Assembly: GCA_027625915.1 (NCBI GenBank)
Contig: JANTQA010000015.1
Span: 10,755,001 to 10,819,000, forward strand
Length of the DNA: 64,000 nt
Reading direction: 5' to 3'
DNA from: Anaeramoeba flamelloides
Taxonomy: Eukaryota > Metamonada > Anaeramoebidae
This document shows positions 36,401 through 46,519 of the stretch, piece after piece; position 1 is the stretch's first letter; every line of letters starts with the position of its first letter. A program made the position numbers and the translations under genes. A model generated the notes under the pieces. That model saw nothing but the letters and a program-made list of their open reading frames with translations, was not told where the DNA came from and made no database searches.

Positions 36401-36659
36401 GTTTTATATTTTTGTTTTTTTAAATGTTATGATAGCATAATAAGTTACATTAATTTTGTAAGGGTTATTTGGAATTGGCTTTTAAGTGAGCTTTTGATAA
36501 TTATTTCGAGTTTTTCTAAAAGATGATCATACCCTCTGCAATTAAGCTCTGTATTTTTATTTTCTTTTTTTCAATTGTTAGCACTCTTCCAATTGATGGG
36601 TTTTCTTTTGTTACAATTGGTGTATTAAATTTTTGTCCAAGACTTTTCAAAAAATTCAT
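27487..36659 (-). CDS. NAK-family protein kinase fused to an ANTH domain
   Basis: Five exons: 36659-36533, 36380-36156, 35948-35803, 34725-31579 and 28611-27487. Introns are 152, 207, 1,077 and 2,967 nt; about 1,589 aa. Kinase domain, residues about 33-300: glycine loop IAEGSYGYVF, Lys63 in CAVK, HRDLK with Asp164, DFG at 182-184, and the NAK signatures LCDFGSAT, NTTLAYRSPEM and DIWALGCVWYKILFF (compare AAK1, GAK, Ark1/Prk1). Then about 830 residues of Asn/Lys/Glu-rich disorder holding two DPF motifs. The C-terminal ANTH domain, about 1,140-1,412, is split by intron 4: exon 4 ends VGLKFINLIMNLLQDGAPH and exon 5 resumes VLSEINCQSSIIKKLYQNWE, then IKFHLQCPEFEGSF and LNESMAVYQTI. Join phase 0. 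A disordered basic tail follows. Known roles: NAK kinases phosphorylate clathrin adaptors; ANTH binds PIP2 and clathrin machinery. Alternative: two adjacent genes, but then each would hold half an ANTH domain. Confidence 0.8.
29340..29990 (+). repeat. Dispersed repeat family C, left part of interrupted copy
   Basis: Matches 21,660-22,330 and 7,990-8,345 (GGTGATCTTTCTTGTTTATTT, CACTCCATTTCTTATG). The matching right part resumes at about 31,250, so a later insertion split this copy. Confidence 0.5.
30230..31250 (-). mobile_element. Family E element with hairpin array (inverted copy)
   Basis: In reverse complement it aligns with 47,870-48,560: both share ATAATAAACACTATT, AGATATTTTACAATT, ATCTTTCAAATAG and TTTGAATATTTAATAACTAATAG-like wording. 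Both contain a hairpin array at the corresponding place (30,400-30,905 here) with the AGTGCC, CAGAATTCAAAAGAATAG and GAAAACCTAACGG modules. A decayed frame with INTIGEEKILDQKIFLKDIL remains. Probably another retroelement 3' region; class uncertain. Confidence 0.5.
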
Positions 36660-37895
36660 TAAAAAAAATGATTTTAGTTCATTTTTTTTAAGATCCAATA
36701 CTTTGTTCAAAATTTTATCTTGTGTATTGGAAGAATTTTGTGTATCATTTTTTTAAATTTGATCACAAGAAATCTGTCGAATTTTTAATTTGAAATTTTT
36801 AAATATCACCATTTCTGATCAACTTTTAAATTGTATCAACCAAATTCGAGATGTACCTTCCAGACAAATATTTATTTCAGAAATACTTGGGTCTTGTTGT
36901 TATATTATAATCCTTATTAATAACTATTAGGAAATTGCTGATGCTTTGATATCTGACACTTACCTGATAAGCCTGTATTTGAAATAAAAAGCAGCGATTT
37001 TTTTTTTCTTTCAAACAAAACATTAAAAGATTCAAATTATTGTACAAGAAATAATAAGGAAAGTGTATGTTGGTTTATTGATGATAAACTAGTTTTAAAA
37101 AATGTAATTCTAAAAAAGAATGATCAAACGTAAAAAATTATTGCAAAAAATATAGTTAATTTTTCGAAGAAAAAAAAATTTCAAAAAATTGGAAACAAAT
37201 CCAATTTATAAATGGGAAATTTTCTGAAATTTTTAATGTGTTTACCTTGAAAATTGAATTGACCTTGGATATACTATTGAATAGTCAATTACTTGGGTTT
37301 TTTTAAAAAAAGAAAAAAAAAAAGTACAAGTCTAATTTGAAACATAACTTTTAATTTCTGTATGTTAGTTTTTTTTACTGTTGGCGTAGAGAAAAAAGAA
37401 ACTAGTTAGATTATTTTACCCTTTTAGGTTCGGTCTATTATTATTTTTAACTTGAAGATAAGCTTCTAATTTTGGTAGAAATGTTATAAACATGAAATGA
37501 TTTCTTCGAGTTAAAATTAATTGTTTGAGATTGTAACATAAAATATAATTAATAAAAAGAAAAAATTTTTTTTCTTATCATTTGTGGTGGCCATTTTTTA
37601 TAATAAGATGAATGATTCATAGACGTGAATATTCTCACTATAAAAAAACATTTAGAAGGGAGTTGATTAATAATTCTATGGTTTTATTGAACTAAATTTC
37701 AAAATAATTTTTCATTAGAAAAGTGTAAAAAAGAAAACTTGATAATTTTAAGTGTTTATTATTTTGTGTTCTTTTAAAGAGAAAAACTTGAGTAATAACT
37801 TTAATAACTGTATCAAATAGAATTGGTTCGTTAAACATAAACAACATTCAAATAGAGAAGATTCAATCAAAAAAGTAACCGAGTGGTTCTTAATT
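36660..37895. other. Gene-free AT-rich stretch upstream of the kinase gene
   Basis: The divergent upstream side of the kinase gene. No gene, RNA or named repeat is visible. The in-frame leucine-rich extension before ATG 36,659 lacks another ATG, so it is taken as 5' UTR. Confidence 0.4.
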
Positions 37896-37897
37896 AC

Positions 37898-38091
37898 TGT
37901 CAATTTCACCAGTAAGGCACAAACTTTTAACGTAATTTAATGTACAAAAAAATCTCAGATCATGCACAAAATTTGGAATTTTTTTTTTAATAATTTATTA
38001 TATTAAAATCTGAATTTTGTGCCTTAATTTGAGATTTTTATTGTGCCTTTAACTTCGATGAAGTTTTATGTCTTAAAAGTGGAACTGACTG
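37898..38091. mobile_element. Palindromic Tc1/mariner-type MITE, copy 2
   Basis: Flanked by TA. Both arms carry the module AAGGCACAAACTTT (degraded on the right), with CTGTCAATTTCACC at the left and the complement of CAGTCAGTTCCACTTTTAAG at the right. The same core phrase GTGCCTTAATTTGAGATTTT occurs here as in copy 1. Confidence 0.8.
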
Positions 38092-38456
38092 TATATTAGG
38101 TTAGTTTTTTTTTTTATTTCTACAGTTTAAACTGAGATCATTTTCATATATTAAAATCTCGAAATAAGAATTAAAATTCAAAATATTCTTTATAATCAGG
38201 TATTTCTTTTTTTAAAAAAATTTTTATTACTTTTTAAAGTTATCAATATTTGTTTTTTTTTTTTTTGTTTGCAAATATTTTTATAAAGGAAAAATTATTA
38301 TTAGAAATAATCTAAATAATTGAAAAACCTTTAAATTAACAATATAATTATGGTTATTTTTTTTATGATTAGGATAAAAAAATGATGAAATTATTATTAA
38401 ATCAATTTCAATTAGTAAAAAGATAAAAAAATATTATTTATAAGGTATTTTTACCT

Positions 38457-38692
38457 TTAGCCAAATTTCAAAATAATGGGTAAACTTTTTTATTATTATT
38501 TTTTTTCTTTTTTTAATTTGTCTTTCGAAAAATAACATGATTAGACTATATTTTTATTTATTATTCTATGTTGGTTATTGTCTCCAATCACTTGATTAAA
38601 ATATTGAATTATTAAAAAAAAAATCAAAAAAAACAATTAAAAAAATTTTTTTCTCATGAGAAATCTGCCAGTATTTTTAAAATTTAGCTAAT
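38457..38692. mobile_element. Family A TIR element, copy 2
   Basis: Begins TAGCCAAATTTCAAAATAAT and ends ATTTTTAAAATTTAGCTA, imperfect inverted repeats. The interior matches copy 1 (CTTTCGAAAAATAACATG, TGTTGGTTATTGTCTC). Non-coding. Confidence 0.65.
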
Positions 38693-39147
38693 ATTGATTG
38701 GAAAGAATTATATGAATTATTTTCAAAAACAAGATAATGTGTGGATAAAACATTATTTAGTAATATAATTTCCAAAAAGGGGTAAAATTAGAAATTAAAA
38801 ATATATTTTGTATTATTTTTTCCATAAAATAAATCAATTTTGACTGATTTATATTATTCATCTGCTTGAAACACAATCATAACAACAATAAACTTAAAAG
38901 GTTTGATCATGAAATTGAACAATTGATTTCTGAATCTATAATAAATCACTTAACGTTGTGATTTTTGGTGGATGATAGTTAATTATAGGATGATACATTT
39001 TAAATAAAAGTTTATTTTATCTGTTTAAGAATTTTTTTCCATATTAGAATTTTCTCGAAATAAATGTTTTTGGGTAAAGATTTAAAAATAAAAGGTTTAA
39101 TTAATAAAAAAAAATAAAAGAATATATAGAAATTAGTAAAATTATTA

Positions 39148-39346
39148 GACAGTTGGTTTCAAATTTCAGGCAAAAACTTTCAACTGAATTTATAGTACAA
39201 AAAAATCTTTAATTAAGACCGAAAATTTGGAATTTTTTTTTTACACAAATTATTTTCCTGAAATTTTAATTTTCAGCGTTTATTTGAGATTTTTTTTGTG
39301 TCTTAAATTTCCTTGAAAGTTTGTGTCTTAAAAATGAAACTGACTG
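39148..39346. mobile_element. Palindromic Tc1/mariner-type MITE, copy 3 (decayed)
   Basis: The right end is the complement of CAGTCAGTTTCATTTTTAAG and is TA-flanked; the left arm is GACAGTTGGTTTCAAATTTC. It is the most diverged of the three copies but keeps the whole-element palindrome. Confidence 0.7.
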
Positions 39347-39711
39347 TATATTCCATTTCTAATTTTGTAAATTTTTTTAACCCAATTTTTAAAACAGTTC
39401 TTTACATAGAATATTTTGAAGAACAGTTAAATTTACAAAGTTTCTTAACACTTAAAGCAAAAAAAATCTTGTTTCAAAACTTTGGTAAAATTATATATTT
39501 CAAAGATCAACAAATTTTCCAAAGATAACTAACTTGTAAATATTTTTTTTTTTTCATTGTTAAGGTAAAAAAATTTTTAAAATGAAGAATGATGCAATAT
39601 TTTTCAAATGCATATTTTGAATTTATCAATAATAATGTTTTTTGTTGAAAAGTTCAAGAATATCTAAAAATTATACAAATCAATAATACTATTAATAAGT
39701 AGTAGTGTCGT

Positions 39712-40232
39712 CAAGTGCCTAGGTTTACTTTAGTTTTTCTGTTTTATCTATTAAGTGTTCTAGGTTTTTTTGAGGTTTTCTATTTTATTTCTAAAATCTA
39801 TTGATTTTAATTAGGTTTTTTTGAGTTTTCTATTTATTTAAGGCGTGTTCTAGGTTTTTTTTACTTTAGAAATAAACCGAAAATTTATTAAAATTTTCTG
39901 TTTATTTCTAAAGTAAAAAAAAAACTAACGAAAATCTATAGATTTTCCAAATAAAAGAGAAAACCTCAAAAAAACCTAGAACACGCCCCAAATAAATAGA
40001 AAACTCAAAAAAACCTAACGAAAATCGATATATTTAACAAATAAAACAGAAAACCTCAAGAAAACCTAACGGTGCTTTTTTTTAATTTTACATTTAAAAA
40101 GTAAATTTCAAAAATTTTCTTGTTATTTCTTAAATTAAAAAAAAAAAGATAATGGGGTTTTCCATAATTCAAAGGATTTGAGTATAATCAAAGACTCGAT
40201 TCCATTCTTTTATATCCTAGAAAACCTAATGA
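39712..40232 (+). repeat. Hairpin array upstream of LINE tail
   Basis: Starts GTCGTCAAGTGCCTAGGTTT and contains nested fold-backs built of AGGTTTTTTTGAGGTTTTCT and its complement, a central pair CCGAAAATTT/AAATTTTCTG, and a last hairpin ending CTAGAAAACCTAATGAC. LINE coding DNA follows directly, so here the array precedes the ORF end, as the two hairpins do at 11,069. Confidence 0.7.
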
Positions 40233-40235
40233 CAA

Positions 40236-40945
40236 AATATATTTAAAATCGAAGAGTTCAACTTCAATTTTGTAACTCAAAAAATTTACAAATTATATTA
40301 ATAGGTATTCTTATGTTATGAATAAAAATAAATCAAAATATTGTGAATTGGGTAAAAAAATAAATAATTTAGATATCATTGAAGATTTAGACCATTTTCT
40401 AGGGAACTGTCCAGCATATGAAAATAATCGCAAAATCTGGATATCTGAATTAAAAAAAATTAATATATTAAAAAATAATTTTATTTCTAATATTATAATA
40501 AAAAAAGGGATTAAATCGTGCTTATTATTCTTAGTGGGTAAAAAACTTATTTTTGAGTCTTCAATAAAATTCTGAAATAAAATTTTAGGAATTCGGTGAA
40601 GTACCGTAGAGTGCCTAGGTTTTCTTGAGGTTTTCTGTTTTATCTGTGAAGTGTTCTAGATTTTTTTTACTTTTTGAAATAAACAGAAAATTTTAATAAA
40701 TTTTCGGTTTATTTCAAAATGGAAAAAAAAACTAATGAAAATCTATCGATTTTCCAAATAAATAGAAAACACAAGAAATCCTAAAAGCACTTTTTTTTAA
40801 TTTTTGAAATTAAAAAAAAGCTAACAGCGGTTTTCCAGGGTCCACACTAATAGAGCAAAATCCTAGATTTTATCCAATTCTTTTAAATTCTGGAAAACCT
40901 AACGGCAAATAAGAGGGGATAATAACCCCTCACTTAAATAATAAT
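40236..40945 (+). mobile_element. LINE 3' end with hairpin array and terminal hairpin
   Basis: Open frame 40,318-40,575 encodes NKSKYCELGKKINNLDIIED, then LDHFLGNCPAYENNRKIW, the C-terminal zinc-binding-like motif (CxxC...HxxxxC, second Cys replaced by Gly) typical of LINE polyproteins. It is followed by GTACCGTAGAGTGCCTAGG and a hairpin array to CCTAACGGC (40,898-40,906), then GAGGGG ATAATAA CCCCTC (40,913-40,931) and an A-rich tail. A 5'-truncated relic. Confidence 0.7.
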
Positions 40946-42114
40946 AAAAAAAAATTATGTTTTTTTCAATAAGAAATTAGTCTCAATTATTGAAAAAGAG
41001 TTTGTATTTCGAATTCTATTCCCAAACAAGATCTACTTAGCTTTAAACTGTTAAAAAGAGAAAAATCTGATCTCATTATTATTTCTCAAATATGCCTTTG
41101 ATATGAAATTATTAATTTACTCCAAATTCTAACCGATAAATACTAATTAAGTGAACTACTCAAAGAAAAAGATCTAAAAATTAAAAATTCTAGACACTTC
41201 ATTAATGACCAACAGCATAAAGAGATATATTTGAAATTTTTTTTATCTATTTTTATACAGAATAAACCTATGATTCTTCAAAAGGGTTGAAAAAACTTTT
41301 TTTTTAACTCTATTTTAATTAAAAACACTTTTTTTCTTCTAATCTGACTAAAAAGATTTTTGATTTTATTGTTTTGTATACTGGTATTTGAAGAATAAAT
41401 GGGAAAAAACTTTTCGCTTCCTTTCATCTTCCCTTTCTGATCTTTTACAAATTCAGTTTAACAAATAAGATATTTTCAAGAATAGATTGTAATTTGTGAT
41501 ATCAGTTTATTTATTTGGTCCTTTTTTTATTCTTATGTTTATTGGGAGCACCAACAAAACCAAAACCAAGCTACGACTTTGTTTTTGAAAATATGATAAT
41601 GAGCTAAAATTGGATCCCATTTGAATTTCAAATACCAGTAATTCTATTTTTTGAAAAAAAATTCAAATAAACTTTGATTTACATTTTGGTATCTTTAATA
41701 TAAGTACACAACAGACACAAGATCTAAAAAATTTTGAATTTCAAATTTTTTTTTTATCAAAAAAATTATTTGATTTTGATAATTGATAAAAATTTTTTTA
41801 AAAATTGAATCATCAAGATCTCAGTGCGAAAAAAAAAAAAGAAATTAGTCAACTGGTTTTGGATAACCAATTCCAAAAAATCAACTTTACCAAATGTAGA
41901 CCTTTAAAATTAATTAGAAATTATAAATGACTAATAATTTTCTAAAAATTTCTTTTTTTTTCTTAAAAATCCAGAATTATGTGAGTAAAAGTTAAGTAAG
42001 ATCCTGAATTTGAAAATTGTCTTCGAAATAGATCCAAAATGTCGACTTTAGGAAAAACAAGTTTTTTATTTTTGGGAAAAATCCTTTTTACGTATTTATT
42101 TTTTTCTAATCTTT
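40946..42114. other. Gene-free stretch before the anoctamin gene
   Basis: 41,330-41,530 weakly resembles 22,560-22,720 and 57,870-57,940. The rest is AT-rich without gene or RNA. Confidence 0.35.
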
Positions 42115-42412
42115 ATGACAGAAAAAGAAGAGCGTTTAATCTCAATGTCTGACGAATTATCTGAAGAAAAAATTCTTGTTGAAGAAGTAAAGCCAGATCA
42201 AACAAACGTACTTGATGATCTTGAGGAAGGCCAAATTTTATTTGAATATATTATGGTCTACCCAGCTAAAGATGATGAAGATGATGAAAAAGAACAAAAC
42301 AAATTAAATGATCGTAGAGACAAGTTAAAAACTAAATTGGCACAAGGTGGTTTAGTTTTCAAAGAAACACAATCTGTCCTGAAGGAAACTAATTTTATTC
42401 GTAATCTCGAAA

Positions 42413-42444
<32 letters not shown>

Positions 42445-43134
42445 GTTTTACTTTGACCTTCACTTTGTGAAAGAAGAAAAAAAACAACTTTACCAAATGT
42501 AAGGAATAAATTTATCCTTCCTAAAATTTCGAAAAATAATTATTTGGATTAATAATAGATATTGGCGCAACAATTGAAAGATACGAAGAATGCGCACATG
42601 ACGTTGGTTTAGAAGTAAGACTCAAAGCTAAGGAAGGGCAAACAACAAGAACAACTTATGAAGAATTTGAACTTGAAAATAAAGATCAATATGTTGAATC
42701 ATCAGTCCCAGGGTGTGTGTTTAATTCTTGTGGAAGGCAGAAATTAATCATGGAAATCCTTGAAGCACCAAAATCAAAAGGTGGTTGTGAATTAAGTAAT
42801 TTTTTTTGTTTTTTCTTTTTTCTTTTTTCTTTTTTTTTCTCCTTTCTGACAAACTTTTAATTTTTTTTATTTTTTGATTTACTTTCTTTGTTTCCACACT
42901 TCTTTTTTTTTATTTTTTATTTTTTTTTTTTTGATATTTGACGCAAATTAAAACCTAATTTTCAAACCATTTTTCTTCCAAATTACTTTTTTAGGTATTC
43001 TCAAACTAAAGCGGAAAAATGTTATTTCAGATTTTTTTGGGATTCATAATAAAGAAGAACTTGAACCAGTTATAACAAGTTGGACTAAAAGCTTTGGGTT
43101 TAGAGATCCAATTGATCTTCTTCGAGGTAATTTA

Positions 43135-43166
<32 letters not shown>

Positions 43167-46100
43167 TTTGAAAAAGAATTTTAAATAATTTAATCCTTTT
43201 CGAAAGTAATTTAGTGTTGATTTATTTATTTTTTTCTTCAATTTTTGATCAGAATTATTATGAAATTTGTGAAAAATCTTCTGAGAACTGTTTTTAAAGT
43301 TTTCTTGAAATTGTTCTTGATCCAAGATAGGTGGAAAAAATGCTGTATTAATTTTTCCATTTTTTCTGAAATCATTTGTGTTTTTTCATTAACAGAATAC
43401 TTTTACAATATTCTCACAAGGGAGAAGAAACTTATCAATACATTTGGTGTTTTAAATGAAAACAAATTTCATTGTATCAACCATTGAATATGTTAGGTTT
43501 TGTTTGATTTTGAAAACTTATTTTCGATTTTTCATATTAATGTTTCTTCCCTAAAACACTTCCTTTCTTTTTTAAATTGAATTTGTTTTCACTTAAAACA
43601 CCACCTATTCTGATAAGTTCACTAACCCTAAAGTGTATACCCAAAAAGTATCGTTGTTAATGAAAAAATCAATAATTTCTAAAAAAAAAATTTGAAAAAT
43701 TAAGAAATCATTTTTGTACATTTGTTAAAGTATTTGGGGATATCGAAATAAAAATTTACATTTATTTATTGAAAATTTACGGTATTTGTTTAAGAGACAG
43801 TTTTCCTTCAATAAAGAAATTTAATTTCATACCAAAAGTTATAATTAAGGAGAACAACTTATAATTAGAGACAATTTTGACTAAAATTGATTAAATTTTT
43901 ATTGATAATCGAGTAGAAAAGAACTTTTAATGTTTTCTTTACCGAATTGAATTAAAGACTTGTACCAAAAATAATTAAAAACTAAAGAATAATATCTTTG
44001 ATACTATAAGAAAATAAAACAAGCAATATTTATCTTGTAATTTGTTAATGAAGGTCGAAAATTATGACTCTTTATTGAAATTTCTAAACAAAAATTTAGA
44101 AATATTTCGAAGTGCCATCAAGTGCCGTAGAGTGCCGTAGAGTGCCGTAGAGTGCCGTCAAGTGCCTAGGTTTTCTTGTGGTTTTCTGTTTTATTTGTGA
44201 AATCTATCGATTTTCCAAATAAACAGAAAACTCAAGAAAACCTAACGGCGGTTTTCCAGAATTCAAAAGAATAGAGTAAAATCACAGATTTAACCTAATT
44301 CTTTTGAATTCTGGAAAACCTAACGTTAGGTTTCTTTTAATTTAAGAAATACAAAGAAAATTTCAAAAATTAAAAAAAATATAAAGGTGTTTTTCCAGAA
44401 TTTAAAAGAATAGAGTAAAATAACAGATTTAACTCTATTCTTTTAAATTCTGGAAAACATAAGAGCACTTTTTTTGAGATTTTCTGTTTTATCTATTAAG
44501 TGTTCTATGTTTTTTTTACTTTTAGAAATAAACAGAAAATTTATTAAAATTTTCGGTTTATTTCAAAAAGTAAAAAAAATCTAATGAAATTTTATATATT
44601 TTCGAAACAAAAACAAGAATTAAAAAAAAATTAATGGCACTTTTCCAAAATTTCAAATAATAGAGCAAAATCTATGGTTTTTTTCTATTATTTTAAATTC
44701 TGTAAAACATAATGGCTCTAAGAGGTCATTAATTTTCGACCTTTCAAAATAAAAAAAAAAAATAAAAAAAAAAAAAAATTGTTACTTTTCATTCGCAACA
44801 ACAAAATTTTGAAAGTTTAAGGGTAATAACCCACAGTTATATCCTTACAATTATATTTGCATTTATTTCAGAATTGATATTTAAATCTTTACAGAAATTA
44901 TTTATATTTTTTTATCAATTAAATCACTTTCTAATTATCACTTTTTTTAGAAATTATTAAAAAAAAAAAAAAATGATAATAAAACAATCAAAAACCAAAA
45001 TAATCATTTGGATAAAATATTAATAATCATTTATTCTTCAATTTTTTTTTTTAAAAAAAAAAAAAAACAATTAAACAATTCAAATATTAAATAAAAACAA
45101 AAAAAAAAAAATTTCTCAAATAAATAAACAGATTATTTTGGAGAAAAAATAGCATTTTATTTTGCATTTTTAAAAATCTACTTTTACTTTTTGGGTGTCT
45201 TGTCAGTTATTGGAATTCTTTTCACAATTTTGGAGAAATATTTGCCAGATGATCATGGTGTTTTAGGATTAATAAATACCATTATTATTTCAATTTGGAT
45301 CACAGTTTTTATTGAATATTGGAAAAGGACATCGGTCCGAATTTCACTTCATTGGGATATGCTTGACTTTGAAGAGGACGAATCTGTGAGGCCCGAATTT
45401 AAAGGGATCAATAGGGTCTCTCCTATTACTAATAAGAATGAATTATATTACTCTCCTAAAACAAGGAAAATGAAATATGCAGCCACGTTTGGGTTCACTG
45501 TCTTAATGATGTGTGCCGCCGCGGGAGCATCCATTGGGATCACCTATGAAAAATTATTCCGAGGTAAAGAGGAATTTAAAGAATATATCATTGACAAATA
45601 TGGTCGGGATAATGCACCATTCCTTTACACATTATGGACAGGTATCGCCCTCGGTGCCATTATTTTCATCCTGAATGCCGTCTTTAAAACCTTTGGACAC
45701 AAGTTGACAGAGTGGGAAAACCATAGATACGACTCTGATTTTGAAAATTCCTTGGTTGTCAAATATTTCATGTTCCAATCAGTCAATAATTACATCGCCA
45801 TCTTTTGTTCTGCCTTTGTTGCTAAGGACATGACTTATGTAGCTGCTCAATTGATGACAATTCTCATTACCAAACAAATTATTGGTAATGTTATGGAAGT
45901 CGGTATTCCTTGGTTGAAAAAAAAAATTGCTGTCAAAATGGCCAAAAGGAAGCGAAAGCAATATAAGCGTGAAGGAAACCTCGTAGATAAATTCCAAAGA
46001 GTTGAAAAGGAGTCAAAATTTGCCCCTTATGATAGCACCGTGGAAGACTATTTGGAAATGTTTATCCAGTTGGGCTTTGCAACATTCTTTGTCATGGCAT

Positions 46101-46519
46101 ACCCTTGGGGCCCATTGGCACCTCTTTTAGCCTTCGTCAATAATTGGTTTGAAATTAGAACAGATGCCATCAAATTGCGTTCAATGAAAAGACCAGAACC
46201 TAGAGGCGCAGACGGTATTGGCCAATGGCTTGAAATTTTGAAATTTGTTTCAGTTCTCGTCATTTTAAATAACATCCTCATGATGACCTTCTCCTATGAA
46301 GTCTTTAATCTTGGCAATACAAAAATTAAATCCTATACTTCCAAATTATTGTTCCTCGTCATCTTAGAACATAGTATCCTCTTTATCAAATTCATCGTTC
46401 ACCAAGCAGTGCCAGATGTCCCTCATGATGTCAAAATTGAAATTGAAAGACAAAAATATGTGAGACTCCATAAAGATGATGTCGAGAAAGATGAGAGCGA
46501 ATCAAGTGAATTTGATTAA
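42115..46519 (+). CDS. Anoctamin (TMEM16) family scramblase or channel
   Basis: Four exons: 42115-42400, 42559-42795, 42995-43126 and 45132-46519; introns of 158, 199 and 2,005 nt, all phase 1; 680 aa. The acidic cytosolic N-terminal part has LFEYIMVYP and a conserved stretch GATIERYEECAHDVGLEVR. The junction FRDPIDLLR|D|YFGEKIAFYFAFL rebuilds the anoctamin signature entering TM1. About ten membrane helices follow. Acidic residues that bind Ca2+ in TMEM16 proteins are present: Glu474 (GNVMEVGIP), Asp524 and Glu527 (EDYLEMFIQLGF), Glu559 and Asp563 (NNWFEIRTDAIKL). The C-terminus has the usual VPDVPHDVKIEIERQKYV. Known for the family: Ca2+-activated phospholipid scrambling or chloride conduction, as dimers. 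D/E at TM7 is like the fungal scramblases. Scramblase versus channel cannot be decided from sequence. Confidence 0.9.
43960..44770 (+). mobile_element. LINE 3' end with hairpin array inside anoctamin intron 3
   Basis: The decayed ORF end (43,985-44,105) matches the 11.5-kb copy. Then come four tandem AGTGCCGTAG-type units (44,112-44,165) and clean hairpins. One pairs GGTTTTCCAGAATTCAAAAG (44,250-44,269) with CTTTTGAATTCTGGAAAACC (44,301-44,320). The copy ends AAGAGGTC...GACCTTTC (44,721-44,744) and a poly-A tail. It has the same orientation as the host gene. Confidence 0.75.

Noticed and set aside
43245-43487. 80-codon plus-strand frame in anoctamin intron 3, tested as an exon
   Set aside because: It does not match any anoctamin segment, and the exon 3 to 45,132 join is already seamless.
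44106-44166. Tandem AGTGCCGTAG units considered as a CRISPR array
   Set aside because: Units abut with no spacers and precede a eukaryotic LINE hairpin block.
45191-46519. Stand-alone membrane protein starting at the TTG at 45,191
   Set aside because: The frame extends upstream to the acceptor at 45,131 and completes the anoctamin YFGEKIAFYF signature with exon 3.
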